Assembly (NCBI GenBank): GCA_036245525.1
Contig: BTPG01000004.1
Location: 161,589,959-161,653,958 of the forward strand
Direction of reading: 5' to 3'
DNA: 64,000 bases
Origin: Semisulcospira habei
Lineage: Eukaryota > Mollusca > Gastropoda > Semisulcospiridae
The notes under the pieces are model-generated. The model made no database searches. It was not told the origin of the DNA and saw only the letters and a list, made by a program, of their open reading frames with translations. Both the position numbers and the translations under genes were made by a program. Below, one piece after another: positions 33,451-44,757 of this stretch. The number at the start of each line of letters is the position of its first letter. Positions within the stretch are counted from its first letter, which is position 1.

Positions 33451-35298
33451 TACCTGGGATATATCTCTCTCTCTGGCTTGACTTCGCGAACGAAGATTTT
33501 ATAGGAGTTGACCACGACGTCTGCAGGCTTGTTCGTGGCTGCGGAGGCCAATCCGAGACAGGCAGGTTCGACCGCAGTGGCTGCAGGGGAAGGTATGGCC
33601 AGGGTTCTGAGCTGCGGCATCTCTGTTTTTTCTCCTGAGCCGCTTGTCCTTAAGGCTAGCTCTGTGAGAGTCCTCAAAGGAGACAGCTGCCTTGTACTAG
33701 TAAATGGTGGAGCGCCAGGTGTCACGGTCCGCAGCAAGCGAAGACCACTGGTGGTGGTCGATTTGGCAGGCACTAAGTGACTTGTTGAGACAGTCTTTGT
33801 ATCTCTTCTTTGGTGCCCCTCTGTCACGGTGTCCAGTAGCAAGCTCGCCGAACAGTGTGATCTTTGGTAGGCGATGATCCTCCATCCTGGACACATGCCC
33901 CGCCCAGCGGAGCTGTGTCCGCAGCAGCAAAGCCTCGATGCTCACAGTTTCAGCCTGTTCAAGGACCTCGACGTTGGTGACATAGTCACTCCAGTGAATG
34001 CCCAGGATGGTACGCAGGCAGCGCTGGTGGAAGCGTTCGAGGAGTCGTAGTTGGCTGCGGTAGAGGGCCCAGGACTCGGAACCATACAGCAGGGTGGTGA
34101 GGACCACAGCTCTGTACACGCTGATCTTGGTGCCTGTTTTCAGCTGTTGATTGTGCCACACCCGCTTGAAAAGTCGCCCGAAAGCGCTGTTCGCTTTTGC
34201 CAGCCTGCTGTCAAGCTCCTTGTCCAGCTTGGCGTCCGACGTGATAATGCAGCCAAGGTAGGTAAACTGGTGCACTTACTTTAGTTCAGACTCGCCAATG
34301 GTGATGTGAGGAGGGCGATACACTGTCTTGGGTGCCGGCTGATGGAGGACCTCTGTCTTTTTCAGACTGACCTCGAGTCCAAAGAGCTGGGCAGCATCTG
34401 AGAAGCAAGACGTGATGCGCTGCAGGGCTCTCTCTGTGTGTGCAACGAGGGCAGCATCATCAGCAAAAAGCAGCTCACGAATCAGTTGGTCTAGGGTTTT
34501 CGTGTGGGCCTGCAGTCGTCTGAGGTTGAACAGGCTGCCATCGAGACGATACATGATGTACACTGCATCGTCATCATCGAGGTCTACTGTGGCCTGCTTC
34601 AACATCATGCTAAAAAAGATGGTGAAGAGGGTCGGTGCCAGCACGCAGCCCTGCTTTACGCCGTTGAGAATAGGGAATGGTTCTGAGAGGTCATTGTTGA
34701 GTCTGACCTGGCCTTGCTGGTCCTTGTGTAGCTGGACAATCATGTTGAGGAACTTTGGGGGACAGCCAAGTCGCTCCAGGATCTGCCACATGCCTTGCCT
34801 GCTCACAGTGTCGAAAGCTTTTGTTAGGTCGACAAATGTTACGTACAGCCCTTTGTTCTGCTCGCGGCACTTCTCCTGTAGCTGTCTCAGCACAAAGACC
34901 ATATCGGTGGTGCTCCTGTTTGCTCTGAAGCCACACTGGCCCTCTGGGAGTTGGTCTTCAGCGATGGCAGGTACCAGCCGATTCAGGAGCAGCCTTGCAA
35001 GGATTTTCCCAGCAATCACAGATAATACCTGTATCTTGAACCGCTGGTCGGAATACTTTCAGAGCCTCTTCAGCGCTGAGCGCACTGTTCAAGAAGCAGT
35101 CGTCCTACAAATCCCACACCTCCCAGTAAAGGTTGAATTGGACGAACCGCCCACTGCTGAAGAGACCCTCACAGCCATCCACCAGCTCAAGAGTGGCAAA
35201 GCAGCAGGCATTGATGGAATACCGCCAGAGATCTGGAAACATGGAGGCACAGCACTGCACAACAAGCTCCATGACCTCTTTTTCTACCTGGGATATAT
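33451..35298 (-). mobile_element. RTE-like LINE copy with inverted 5' end (twin priming) and 14-bp target-site duplication
   Basis: The minus-strand part (35019-33465) encodes reverse transcriptase from AGKILARLLLNRLVPAIAED through the FADD box (LLFADDAALVAHTERALQR) to the C-terminal zinc knuckle. It is broken by TAA at 34276-34278 and by a 6-base insertion making TAG near 33697. The segment 35018-35284 carries the preceding 5' part of the same frame, but on the plus strand; about 35 codons between the parts are missing. The whole is flanked by TACCTGGGATATAT at 33451-33464 and 35285-35298. The 3' end is a short (AG)n tail. The donor relative is the copy at 38292-40213. Confidence 0.9.
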
Positions 35299-36320
35299 GC
35301 ATGCTAGGTAAAGGATAGATTAAAAATTATGAACATACACAGATGTGCATGTCCTTTGGTAGGTGTTCTGCGGTTTTATGTGTGCATTTAGGTAGGGGTT
35401 GGGAGCAGGCAGTATGGCACCTATTACCATCTATATATGTGTATATTTTCTTGTATGCTGATGTGTATGTACAAAACCTTCATTACAAACAAACAAAATA
35501 ATAAATAATTTAAATATATAGTTATTTGGGTTTATTGTCAAGCAGGCGACCAATGCCATCTCATGGCGGTTAAATAAAAAAGATAAAGTAAGTCAAGATA
35601 CCTGGGACATATGAATGCTCAGTAGAGGATAGATTATGAACATGCACAGATGTAAGTGTCTTTTGGTGGGTGTTCTCTGGTTGTGGAGTGGGGTTGGGAG
35701 TGGGCAGTATTACCATGTATGTGTATGTGAACATCAGCATATGTACAAAACCTACTTTTCAAACAGATAAAAATAAATAATAATTTAAATAACTAGGACA
35801 TATGAATACCAAGTAAAGGATATATTATGAACATGCACAGATGTGCATGTCCTTTAATGGGTGTTCTGTGGTTTTGTATGTGGGGTGGGGAGCGGGTGGT
35901 ATGCACCTATTACCATATATGTGTACATGTTATGTTCACATCATATATGTGTATATGTATGTTCTCATCTTGTATGCTGATGTCCCTCACCCAGGTCTAC
36001 CCTGGGGGACTTGGGTGGGGTTAACTACTTTTTAGTTCCCAGGGTGACCCTGGTGAGCCCCACAGGGTGGGCTTTCCCCTCTATTCTGGGGCATGTGTTT
36101 CTGTCTACCCTTGGTACATTCACCTGTATTTTCCTTTTTAAAACTCTCCCTACTGTCTGCACTGCCTGTAGCTCTTGATATTGGATGTGTGTTGCTAAAT
36201 GATCTGGTTAGGTTTATTTAGTGTATTAGACCGGCTGGCGACATACATTCAATATTCTGTTTAGTTTGGTTTTTTTCACAAGCAGTGCAGGCACGTCCTG
36301 AGAAACAATCTTGTTGCTGT

Positions 36321-36659
36321 GGAGAATACAACCCCACCATTTAGAAACAATTGATTTATTTAATCCTTTCGTAAATAAACAAACACTCTTGACCAAATAC
36401 ATTTAAACAGATTTATCTGCCCAGTTCAGGTCCCCCAACCCCTTGGAAAACAAAAGGCTAGTTAAAATATCTTCCCGAGANNNNNNNNNNNNNNNNNNNN
36501 TTAACTAGCCTTTTGTTTCCAAGGGGTTGGGGGACCTGACTGGGCAGATAAATCTGTTAAATGTATTTGGTCAAGTGTGTTTGTTTATTTACGGAAAGGA
36601 TTAAATAAATCAATTGTTTCTTAAATGGGTGGGGTTGTATTCTCCTATATTGTATCTCT
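36321..36659. mobile_element. Foldback element around the assembly gap
   Basis: The left arm (GAGAATACAACCCC...AATTGATTTATTTAATCC...) and the right arm are reverse complements over about 145 bases on both sides of 20 N at 36481-36500. About 25 bases of the host retroposon (CGTCCTGAGAAA...CTTGTTGCTGT) are present on both sides, like a long target duplication. The true loop length is unknown because of the gap. Confidence 0.7.
36481..36500. other. Assembly gap (20 N)
   Basis: Twenty N exactly at the centre of an inverted repeat; the sequence there is unresolved. Confidence 1.
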
Positions 36660-36889
36660 CGTCCTGAGAAAATCTTGTTGCTGTCGGGACGTTAAGCAAT
36701 GTACAATCAATCATTTTATGCTGATGTGTATGTGCAAACATACATCACAAACAAACAAACAAACAAACAAATAAAATAATAAATTAATAAATAAAATAAG
36801 TTGGAGATACCTGGGACCTATGAATATGCATGTTAAGTAAAGGATAGATTATGAACATGCACAGATGTATGCATATTGAGAACAAATTT

Positions 36890-38290
36890 TCTCTCCTTGG
36901 TGGCCACTATCATAACACTATAGTGATCATGTGCATCAAGGAATTCCTTCCTTCCATAATTAAAATGATAAATAATAAATAAATATGCAAGTGAATACAT
37001 AAATGAATCAATAATAAATAAAACATGTAATATAATGGAGAGGGCTACTATCTGTATTGTGTCTCATGCAGTCCCGATAAAGCTTGATCATAAGAGTCCT
37101 TGTGAGTACTTGAGTGCGGATTGGTTGAATGGGTTGCAAAAACTAATTTTTTTATATTTAGGTGTTTAGCTGAACATGGTGATTTAGATGGAAACGGTTC
37201 GGAGATTGATTTCACTCTGCCTGGCTTGTGCTTAAGACCAGTCGGATACGAGTATGCTTGACCAGTTAAAAATCCCATCTCCACTAATAATTAAAAAAAA
37301 AACAGAAAAAAGAACAGACCTGCACTTAGAGCCGTTAGGCTGAAAAACAGACGAACAACATGCATGTTGTATCCGGACAAAAAGTCTTCAGAATGTTGAA
37401 GATGGTCGGCAGACACATTGCACGACATGCACAAAGGGAGTTTACTTTTGATATGCTTTCCTCCCACAAAAGACCGAGTTCTATGGAAAAGGCTGTTTTC
37501 AAGACCAGGAAAAATAACGTATTTGACGTTGATAAGATATACTTTAATGTTCAAATCGAAAATAATCTCTCTTTCACTTCAGGAGCAAAGTAAAGCTGCA
37601 TCAACCGTGCGCGTCTGATTGACTTCTTTCAAAGGCATCTCGCTGACCGCCATTTTGAAACTAGCGACGCGAGTATGCTTACCGCATTAAAAATAATACT
37701 TTTAAACTTATTTTATCGTATATATGTATGCATGTTTACTTGCTCATGATTTTAATTTACTCATTTGAATAAACTTGTAACTTGTATGCTTGAAATTGTC
37801 AATGTTATGCACAAAAAAATGTCTTGCACCTTATCCGGGCCGTGTACGAGGACTGGTTCCCTCACATCGAAAAATAGCTTTCAAAAAACACTTCTACAAA
37901 AATGTCTCCATCCTAAGGACAAATATTGTTGCCATGCATAAACTATATGGCATTAGTACTTTCGTTTCGTACCTGCAAACCATTGTTACTCTTTTGACGA
38001 ACTACTTACCTCTGCAGAAATTGCGTAAGCTGCTAGACTATGAGCCACTCCTGAGATGAAATGATGAAAGGGGAGGAAAGCACGTTGGGTGTATTGCCAC
38101 AGCATAGCGCGCGCTGTTCTTCTGATATCCGCTTGGTACAACAAGAATCAGCGTGTATCAACTCCCAGCATAGCGGCACAGAAGAGTAAAACTGATATGA
38201 AATGCAATTAACAGTCACAGTACATCAAATTTACAAAAGTCATCAAAACTGAGAAATACCGGTCGTGATGCAGCATTGCAGGGCCTGACA
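36890..38290. other. No gene recognised
   Basis: AT-rich sequence. The frames at 37360-37593 and 37790-38059 lack motifs and are not conserved with anything else in the window. Confidence 0.45.
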
Positions 38291-38291
38291 T

Positions 38292-40213
38292 AGATAATAC
38301 CTCCATCTTGAACCGCTGGTCGGAGTACTTTCAGAGCCTCTTCAGCGCTGAGCGCACTGTTCAAGAAGCAGTCGTCCTACAAATCCCACAACTCCCAGTA
38401 AAGGTTGAATTGGACGAACCGCCCACCGCTGAAGAGACCCTCACAGCCATCCACCAGCTCAAGAGTGGCAAAGCAGCAGGCATTGATGGAATACCACCAG
38501 AGATCTGGAAACATGGAGGCACAGCACTGCACAACAAGCTCCATGGCCTTTTTCTCTGCTGCTGGGAGGAAGGAACACTACCAAAGGATCTCCGTGATGC
38601 TGTCGTTATCACCCTGTACAAGAACAAAGGCGAGAAGTCAGACTGTTCCAACTATCGGGGAATTACCCTGCTGTCCATTGCTGGGAAAATTTTTGCAAGG
38701 CTGCTCCTGAATCGGCTGGTACCTGCCATCGCTGAAGACCACCTCCCAGAGGGCCAGTGTGGCTTCAGAGCAAACAGGAGCACCACCGATATGGTCTTTG
38801 TGCTGAGACAGCTTCAGGAGAAGTGCCGCGAGCAGAACAAAGGGCTGTACGTAACGTTTGTCGACCTAACAAAAGCGTTCGACACTGTGCGCAGGCAAGG
38901 CATGTGGCAGATCCTGGAGCGACTTGGTTGTCCCCCAAAGTTCCTCAGCATGATTGTCCAGCTACACGAGGACCAGCAAGGCCAGGTCAGACTCAACAAT
39001 GTTCTCTCAGAACCATTCCCCATTCTCAACGGCGTAAAGCAGGGCTGCGTGCTGGCACCGACCCTCTTCACCATCTTTTTTAGCATGATGTTGAAGCAGG
39101 CCACAGTAGACCTCGATGATGACGATGCAGTGTACATCAGGTATCGTCTCGATGGCAGCCTGTTCAACCTCAGACGACTGCAGGCCCACACGAAAACCCT
39201 AGACCAACTGATTCGTGAGTTGCTTTTTGCTGATGACGCTGCCCTCGTTGCACACACAGAGAGAGCCCTGCAGCGCATCACGTCCTGCTTCGCAGACGCT
39301 GCCCAGCTCTTTGGACTCGAGGTCAGTCTGAAAAAGACAGAGGTCCTCCATCAGCCGGCACCCAAGACAGTGTATCGCCCTCCTCACATCACCATTGGCG
39401 AGTCTGAACTAAAGTCAGTGCACCAGTTTACTTACCTTGGTTGCATTATCACGTCGGACGCCAAGCTGGACAGGGAGCTTGACAGCAGGCTGGCAAAAGC
39501 GAACAGCGCTTTCGGGCGACTTTTCAAGCGGGTGTGGCACAATCAACAGCTGAAAACGGGCACCAAGATCAGCGTGTACATAGCTGTGGTCCTCACCACC
39601 CTGCTGTATGGTTCCGAGTCCTGGGCCCTCTACCGCAGCCAACTACGACTCCTCGAACGTTTCCACCAGCGCTGCCTGCGTACCATCCTGGGCATTCACT
39701 GGAGTGACTATGTCACCAACGTCGAGGTCCTTGAACAGGCTGAAACTGTGAGCATCGAGGCCTTGCTGCTGCGGACACAGCTCCGCTGGGCGGGGCATGT
39801 CTCCAGGATGGAGGATCATCGCCTACCAAAGATCACCCTGTTCGGCGAGCTTGCTACTGCACACCGTGACAGAGGGGCACCAAAGAAGAGATACAAAGAC
39901 TGTCTCAACAAGTCACTTAGTGCCTGCCAAATCGACCACCACCAGTGGTCCTCGCTTGCTGTGGACCGTGACACTTGGCGCTCCACCATTTACAAGGCAG
40001 CTGTCTCCTTTGAGGACTCTCACAGAGCTAGCCTTAAGGACAAGCGGCTCAGGAGAAAAAAACAGAGATGCCGCAACTCAGAACCCTGGCCATACCTTCC
40101 CCTGCAGCCACTGCGGTCGAACCTGCCTGTCCCGGATTGGCCTCCGCAGCCACGAACAAGCCTGCAGACGTCGTGGGCAACTCCTATAAAATCTTCGTTC
40201 GCGAAGTCAAGCC
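38292..40213 (+). pseudogene. RTE-like LINE ORF2, reverse transcriptase through C-terminal zinc knuckle
   Basis: One open frame runs 38308-40317 (669 codons). Residues 1-110 are the pre-RT region (SGKAAGIDGIPPEIWKHGG, then VITLYKNKG). RT motifs follow: NYRGITLLSIAGKIFARLLL, EGQCGFRANRSTTDMVF, the first catalytic Asp in VTFVDLTKAFDTV, NGVKQGCVLAPTLF, and FADD in LLFADDAALVAHTE. The thumb and GHVSRMEDHRLPKITLFGEL follow. Seven A residues at 40056-40062 (six in the 33.5-kb copy) shift the frame. In the other frame the C-terminus reads FPCSHCGRTCLSRIGLRSHE and ends at 40189, a zinc knuckle usual for this LINE group. The endonuclease domain is missing, so it is a 5'-truncated copy. The clade name is tentative. 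Confidence 0.85.
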
Positions 40214-40361
40214 AAAAGAGACAATGGCTAGAATTCTGTCGGTGGCGACTATTTCTGCCGGAGCAGGCGGCCAGGAGGTGTTGCATGGCCGTCATCTTGT
40301 CTATACTGTATGCTTAATCCAAATACCGAAATAAAGAATTCGGGGAAAAAAAAAAAAACAA
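40214..40361 (+). other. Downstream segment ending AATAAA plus poly(A)
   Basis: After the point where the two LINE copies stop matching, the sequence continues about 130 bases to AATAAA at 40330-40335 and a 13-base A run at 40346-40358. This looks like a polyadenylated transcript end inserted with the LINE, or the LINE's own longer 3' UTR. Confidence 0.45.
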
Positions 40362-40429
40362 TTTAGGGGGTTCAGGACAAAAAGAACTAGTAGTATGTGT
40401 TCTTAGCTACCGTTGGTACCAGTTTCATA

Positions 40430-42219
40430 CAAAGTACAATACAATACAATACAAGTTATATTACGAGATAGGTTTTTACAAGTTGTTTTTACAAGTTGTC
40501 CTCGATGCCGGTCAGGGGTTCAATGTCGGAGGTTAGAGTCGAGGGCTTTAGTCGCGAGACTCTTACATCCTACACTTACACCCCTGACAGGACACGAGAG
40601 GCGACAAGAACCACTGGCAACACCTAATTTGTAATGCAATGGTTTTGTCTTCAACTGTATAAAGTTTGACAGCGTGAACTATACCTTTCAGTGAAAGGAC
40701 CCCAAACTTTACGTGTGACGTAGAGATTCAGGGGACGTAATTCTCCACATGCTTCCGACTATCAGTCAACAGCCTCGCGCGAACTGCATTCGCCTGGAAT
40801 TTCTATCGCAGATATTTTTAATTTAACACATTTTCAGTCATTCTTTTTATATGAAATTGGCAATATAGGCCGAGCACAACGCGTGCATATAGTTTATTTT
40901 GTTGCGTTACCCCCTCCAGCTTTTGTTTCCTCGCCGTTTCGAATACGCTCAGTACGGTCGCTTGAGTTGAATTTTTCTGTCGATATTATCTAGCTTATCC
41001 AATTATTCAGTTACTATGTTTTGTATGAAACTGGTACCAGCGGTAACACAGAACACCAGCATATAGTTATTTTTGTTGTGTAGCCCCGAAATTATTTATT
41101 TATTGGCATATTTTTGTTTAGAGGTTTGACTGAATGAAGGTGTGTTTGTACCGAGAAATGTGATTGGCCAAAGATTTATTTGGGGGAGAGCGCTTTGCTC
41201 AGGGAGTAACGTCGTCATCGTAACATTTAATAAGGGAGTCTACTTATCATGTTACCCTGGTAATATGTGATAAGGGAACTCCGGTTGCCTTGAGAACGGC
41301 CGAGCAGGGGGGAAAAAAATCAAAATTAATAGAGCCAGGCCAATGAGAAAAAATGTAAAGAGACTAAAAGAAGACAAATAACTTTCTTGTCCATGAGATG
41401 ATTTTTTTGTCGGCTTCGACTTTAAAACACACATAAGAACATATGAGAATAATAAACATACGTTAACCTTGTACATGCGCACACGCTCGAACGCACATAC
41501 AGACACACGCACGCAAACGGCACTGTCATCCATTGACAGTTATGCGTGAAAAGTTACTATGTAGAGTTACTATGCTCAAAATATTACTGATCATATGGTT
41601 CAACAGTTACAGGAAGGAGTTCAGCAAGGTTATTGCAGTAGGCACAACTGACTTTTTGAATAACTGAATAATTGGTTAAGTTAGACAATATCAACTATAG
41701 GACATTCAAGCGAAGGCCGTATGCTGCAGGTACTGACCGTAATCGAAACGGCGAAAAAACAAAAAGCTGGATAAATAAAATTGAGGGGGTTACGCAACAA
41801 AATAGTGATATGCGCGCGTTCTGTTTGACCTAAAATTACCAGTTGCATACAAAAGAATGACTGAAAATGTGTTAAATTAAAATAATACCTTGAGAGAAAT
41901 TCCAGGTGAATGCAGTTCGCGCGAGGTTGTTGACCGACAGTCAAAAGCATTGAGATTAGTTCCCCCTGCATGTCTACGTAGCACGTACACAGCTCGGATT
42001 TTTTCAAGGTTATGTCTACATCACGCTTAATACTTTTTACAGTTGAAGATAAAATCGTTGTATTACGAGTTAGGCTCTGCCAGCGGTTCTTGTCGTCTCT
42101 CGGGTCCGATTTGGGGGTTCAAAGCCCTCGACTTTTACTTTCGACATTGAACCCCCTGATCGGACCCAAGAGGCGACAAGAACCACTGCCACCGGCAAAG
42201 CCTAACTTGTAATACAACT
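40430..42219. mobile_element. Long inverted repeat (foldback) element, arms about 500 bp
   Basis: The left arm 40430-40970 and the right arm 42219-41710 are diverged reverse complements. Shared blocks include CGACAAGAACCACTG, TCTTCAACTGTA, CTCGCGCGAACTGCATTC, ACACATTTTCAGTCATTCTT and TTTCGCCGTTTCGA. The outermost part of each arm is itself a smaller palindrome. The central spacer (about 41090-41350) carries a repeat also found at 29395-29600. No transposase motif is seen. Confidence 0.75.
42057..42218. mobile_element. Palindromic MITE, 162 bp
   Basis: Nearly the whole element folds on itself: GTTGTATTACGAGTTAGGC at the left pairs with GCCTAACTTGTAATACAAC at the right, and CGACAAGAACCACTG with CAGCGGTTCTTGTCG. 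A related but more damaged copy lies at 40449-40636, at the other end of the long inverted repeat. Confidence 0.8.
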
Positions 42220-44190
42220 AATAATATCAATTGGCGCCCATCCACCTAATATGGTTTATTTTTACTTAACTTCTATGATTTCTTGATTTTGCTTTTCAGT
42301 TGTAAAAGGACAAGAACAAGCCGTTTCCAATGCACTGATAGAGCCCCGGCGGGAAATGGCCATATCTCAAATATCGAGGTCAAGCATACAGACTTCATGT
42401 ATGCCTGCGCTATTTCAGGCCGTTTAAAAACTTGGTCATCTTATGCATTCACGTGAAGATAGATCTTTCTTATACTGGGCTGAACAGATCTGGTGCACAT
42501 TTAGGTCATTTTATGAAATAAAACTGATTTTTTTCCCGAATGTACAGCAAAACTGAGTTTCTTGAAAGTAAATCACATTAGGTCAACTGACACGTGAAAA
42601 GTGATTCTTTGCGAAAATATTTGCGAGAAACGTTGTGCGCTAGGATGTCAAACGATCTATCTCTGAATACATAGTCAAGCAAGCAAATGAAAACACGGAA
42701 TTTTTTAATCGGGAACATTCTCATGTTTACTTTGCTGCTTGTAAGATAACAGTTATATGGCGAAGAAGACAGCGCCGCGGAGACTGAAAGAAAGATTTGT
42801 TGTATCCGAAGTTTTCTTATATTTGACTTTATTATGAGGGCTTAATTTTACAATTTTAGAAAAAAAGCTCAGATTTGGCCAAGGCCATCCGGAAAGCTTT
42901 GTTGTATCCGATTTTTGTTATATCCGACTTTGGTGTAAGCGAAAATGGCCATATAAAACAAAGCACAATACACCTCAGTATAATCGGATTGTTTCGTGTG
43001 ACGTGTATCGGAAAATACGCGTTACTAATGGTGATGGCAGACGCATCAATGTCGAGAGCAAGTTCAACAGTAAATTTGCCTTCAATCCGACCAATTTTCA
43101 CTGCGTGTTTAATCGGTGTTATGTGTTGAGTCGTGGTCGTAGTATGATATCACACAAGACGGCACACACGTAAGGTTCTTTTAAAGAAACTTCATTTAGC
43201 TGCAACCCGTCACACGTGGCTTAGGGATGTAGTAACAGCACAGTTCCAACAATATTTTATTGCAGTGATGCGATCTGCACACAATGCGTTCACAAATGCA
43301 TCTACACTGATACAATGTCTCCTCTGCAAAATGTCTACACTTTGACACAATGCCTCTCTCATACAATGTATTTCACTACACACTGCATAACTCCGTCACT
43401 GACAATGAAGCACGATACCTTGCGTAGCTCTCTCAATGTCAATGTGCTTACAATACACTGCAATTATACAACTGAACAATGTACCGACGCTGTCACATCG
43501 CAATTCTACAACTGAACAGTGTACAATCGCGCTTCCGAGCCCCGTCTTATATAGTGTCATCCTTTCCAGAATAATCCAGCAACTTAATACAACACAACCA
43601 ATCAAAATAAAATACGTAACCGAAACTCATAAATATTAATGAAAAACAATACACCAGAATGGTCTACAAAAATCTGGCTGCTGTTTCCAGCCCCTATTTT
43701 GGGAAATCCCGGCGCGTTATAACGTCACATAAGAGTACGCCAGACAGTTGACGAACTTGCCCGAATTATCCGGAAGTTTCACGACTTTTCGTAATACAAT
43801 ACTGGCTGCTAACTTCATGCATACAGAAAACAACTATGAGTATTCAAGCGGCTTTAATACTATGTTGCAAAATGTTGCCGACACTTTGATGTCACACATG
43901 CGAGGTCACTAGACAGAGCGCGATTTTGCTCGAACGTTTTGGTCTATTCTCAGCGAATCTACGCATCACAAAAATCGACTGCTCTTCTCCGTGCGACTTT
44001 GCTAGAAACTTCCAAACTAATCTTAGCGTATCATAACAAAGCCAAGTCCGCTCTCTGCGCGAACGATAGCGAATCTTACTAAAACGGTACGTGATTCGTA
44101 ATCATGATAGCTCAAATAAATATCGGATCGTTTCCTACGATTAATGCGTGCATGCTCTAACAGAACAACAAAACCACAAACGTAACAATC
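42220..44190. other. No gene recognised; possible old MITE at 42790-43000
   Basis: Repeated TTGTATCCGA / TATATCCGACTTTG blocks at 42799, 42902 and 42918 resemble the ends of pogo/Tigger-like elements, but no paired terminus could be matched. The rest is unremarkable. Confidence 0.35.
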
Positions 44191-44193
44191 GGC

Positions 44194-44757
44194 TTAGCGA
44201 ACGGCGTTGTTTGCAGGCGATTGGCTGTCTTGTTTCAACTTGCAAGAGCCTTGAAAGACAATAGGACCAGTTCTGTTTGGGTCGAAAGTGGATACAAATT
44301 TGAATTCAACTGTCGGAGTGGTGTTCAACTTCGTTTCAATCTCCGCTAAGCGCTGTTTCAAGCATTTCAGTCCCAAAAGTTGAACGTGACCTTCTGCGAG
44401 CATCATGAAAGAATTAATGTGTATACCTTTCGTCGGTGATGAAAATTTGACTTCAAGAGTTGGCCGGCCTGCTTCGGGTGTGGACGGTTTGGTTGTAGAG
44501 AATAGTCCTTCTTTGGGTTGTTGAGATCTTAAACCACCGGCTTTATTTATCTGTGTAACGTATTTATTTTTCACCGGCAGACTGTCTTTGTTCGTCTGCT
44601 GAGAACTGTTGACAGTATTGTCGTACGTATCGTGAGCAGTGTCCGTTCTTGACGTCATTTGCCACGTGACAGGGTGTCTAGAGCTGATGTTGCTTTCAGG
44701 AATCAGGGGGGCAATTTCCACAGAGAGCATGAAGACAAAAGTAGTTAGTGTTGCCAT
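44194..44757 (-). CDS. Hypothetical protein with possible signal peptide
   Basis: ATG at 44757 begins a 187-residue frame without breaks. It opens with MATLTTFVFMLSVEIAPLIP, a plausible secretion signal. A long serine/threonine-rich, low-complexity segment follows (about residues 25-100). A more ordered C-terminal part has PTLEVKFSSPTKGIHI, QLLGLKCLKQRLAEIETKLN and VEFKFVSTFDPNRTGP. No domain is recognised. It is not repeated elsewhere in the window, which argues for host DNA. A polyadenylation signal on the same strand is seen only far downstream (about 43255), so the 3' exon structure is uncertain. It could be a first exon or a chance frame. Confidence 0.4.
   Translation of the reverse strand: MATLTTFVFMLSVEIAPLIPESNISSRHPVTWQMTSRTDTAHDTYDNTVNSSQQTNKDSLPVKNKYVTQINKAGGLRSQQPKEGLFSTTKPSTPEAGRPTLEVKFSSPTKGIHINSFMMLAEGHVQLLGLKCLKQRLAEIETKLNTTPTVEFKFVSTFDPNRTGPIVFQGSCKLKQDSQSPANNAVR

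Larger units (their letters stand above)
35973..36727 (+). mobile_element. Non-tRNA SINE-like retroposon with internal foldback insertion
   Basis: A member of the family at 47119-47495. It is flanked by TATGCTGATGT at 35973-35983 and 36717-36727 and was inserted in a satellite unit whose empty form is seen near 35455-35480. Its 3' part is interrupted at about 36321-36659 by an inverted-repeat element containing the assembly gap. The 3' end reads GGGACGTTAAGCAATGTACA followed by (ATCA)n. Confidence 0.85.
32420..36890 (+). repeat. Satellite-like field of 190-305 bp units, interrupted by later insertions
   Basis: The unit contains ATACCTGGGACATATGAATG, then TATAGATTATGAACATGCAC, AGATGTGCATGTC, GGGTGTTCTG-GGTTTTGTG, GCACCTATTACCATGTATG and ACAAAACCTACATTACAAAC. 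Copies or parts occur near 32440, 32690, 33380, 35290, 35600, 35790 and 36810. Some units include the reverse of a mollusc SINE end (CCATCTCACGGC, near 32628 and 35560). The field has been split by a LINE at 33465-35284, a SINE-like copy at 35984-36716 and other pieces. Confidence 0.75.

Noticed and set aside
34412..35311. 299-codon plus-strand frame
   Set aside because: Up to about 35018 it is the antisense of the LINE reverse transcriptase; only the last part is sense, because that LINE segment is inverted.
38814..39281. 155-codon minus-strand frame
   Set aside because: Antisense shadow of the RTE-like reverse transcriptase at 38292-40213.
42790..43000. pogo/Tigger-type transposon
   Set aside because: TATCCGA-like words recur, but no pair of inverted ends and no transposase block could be matched.
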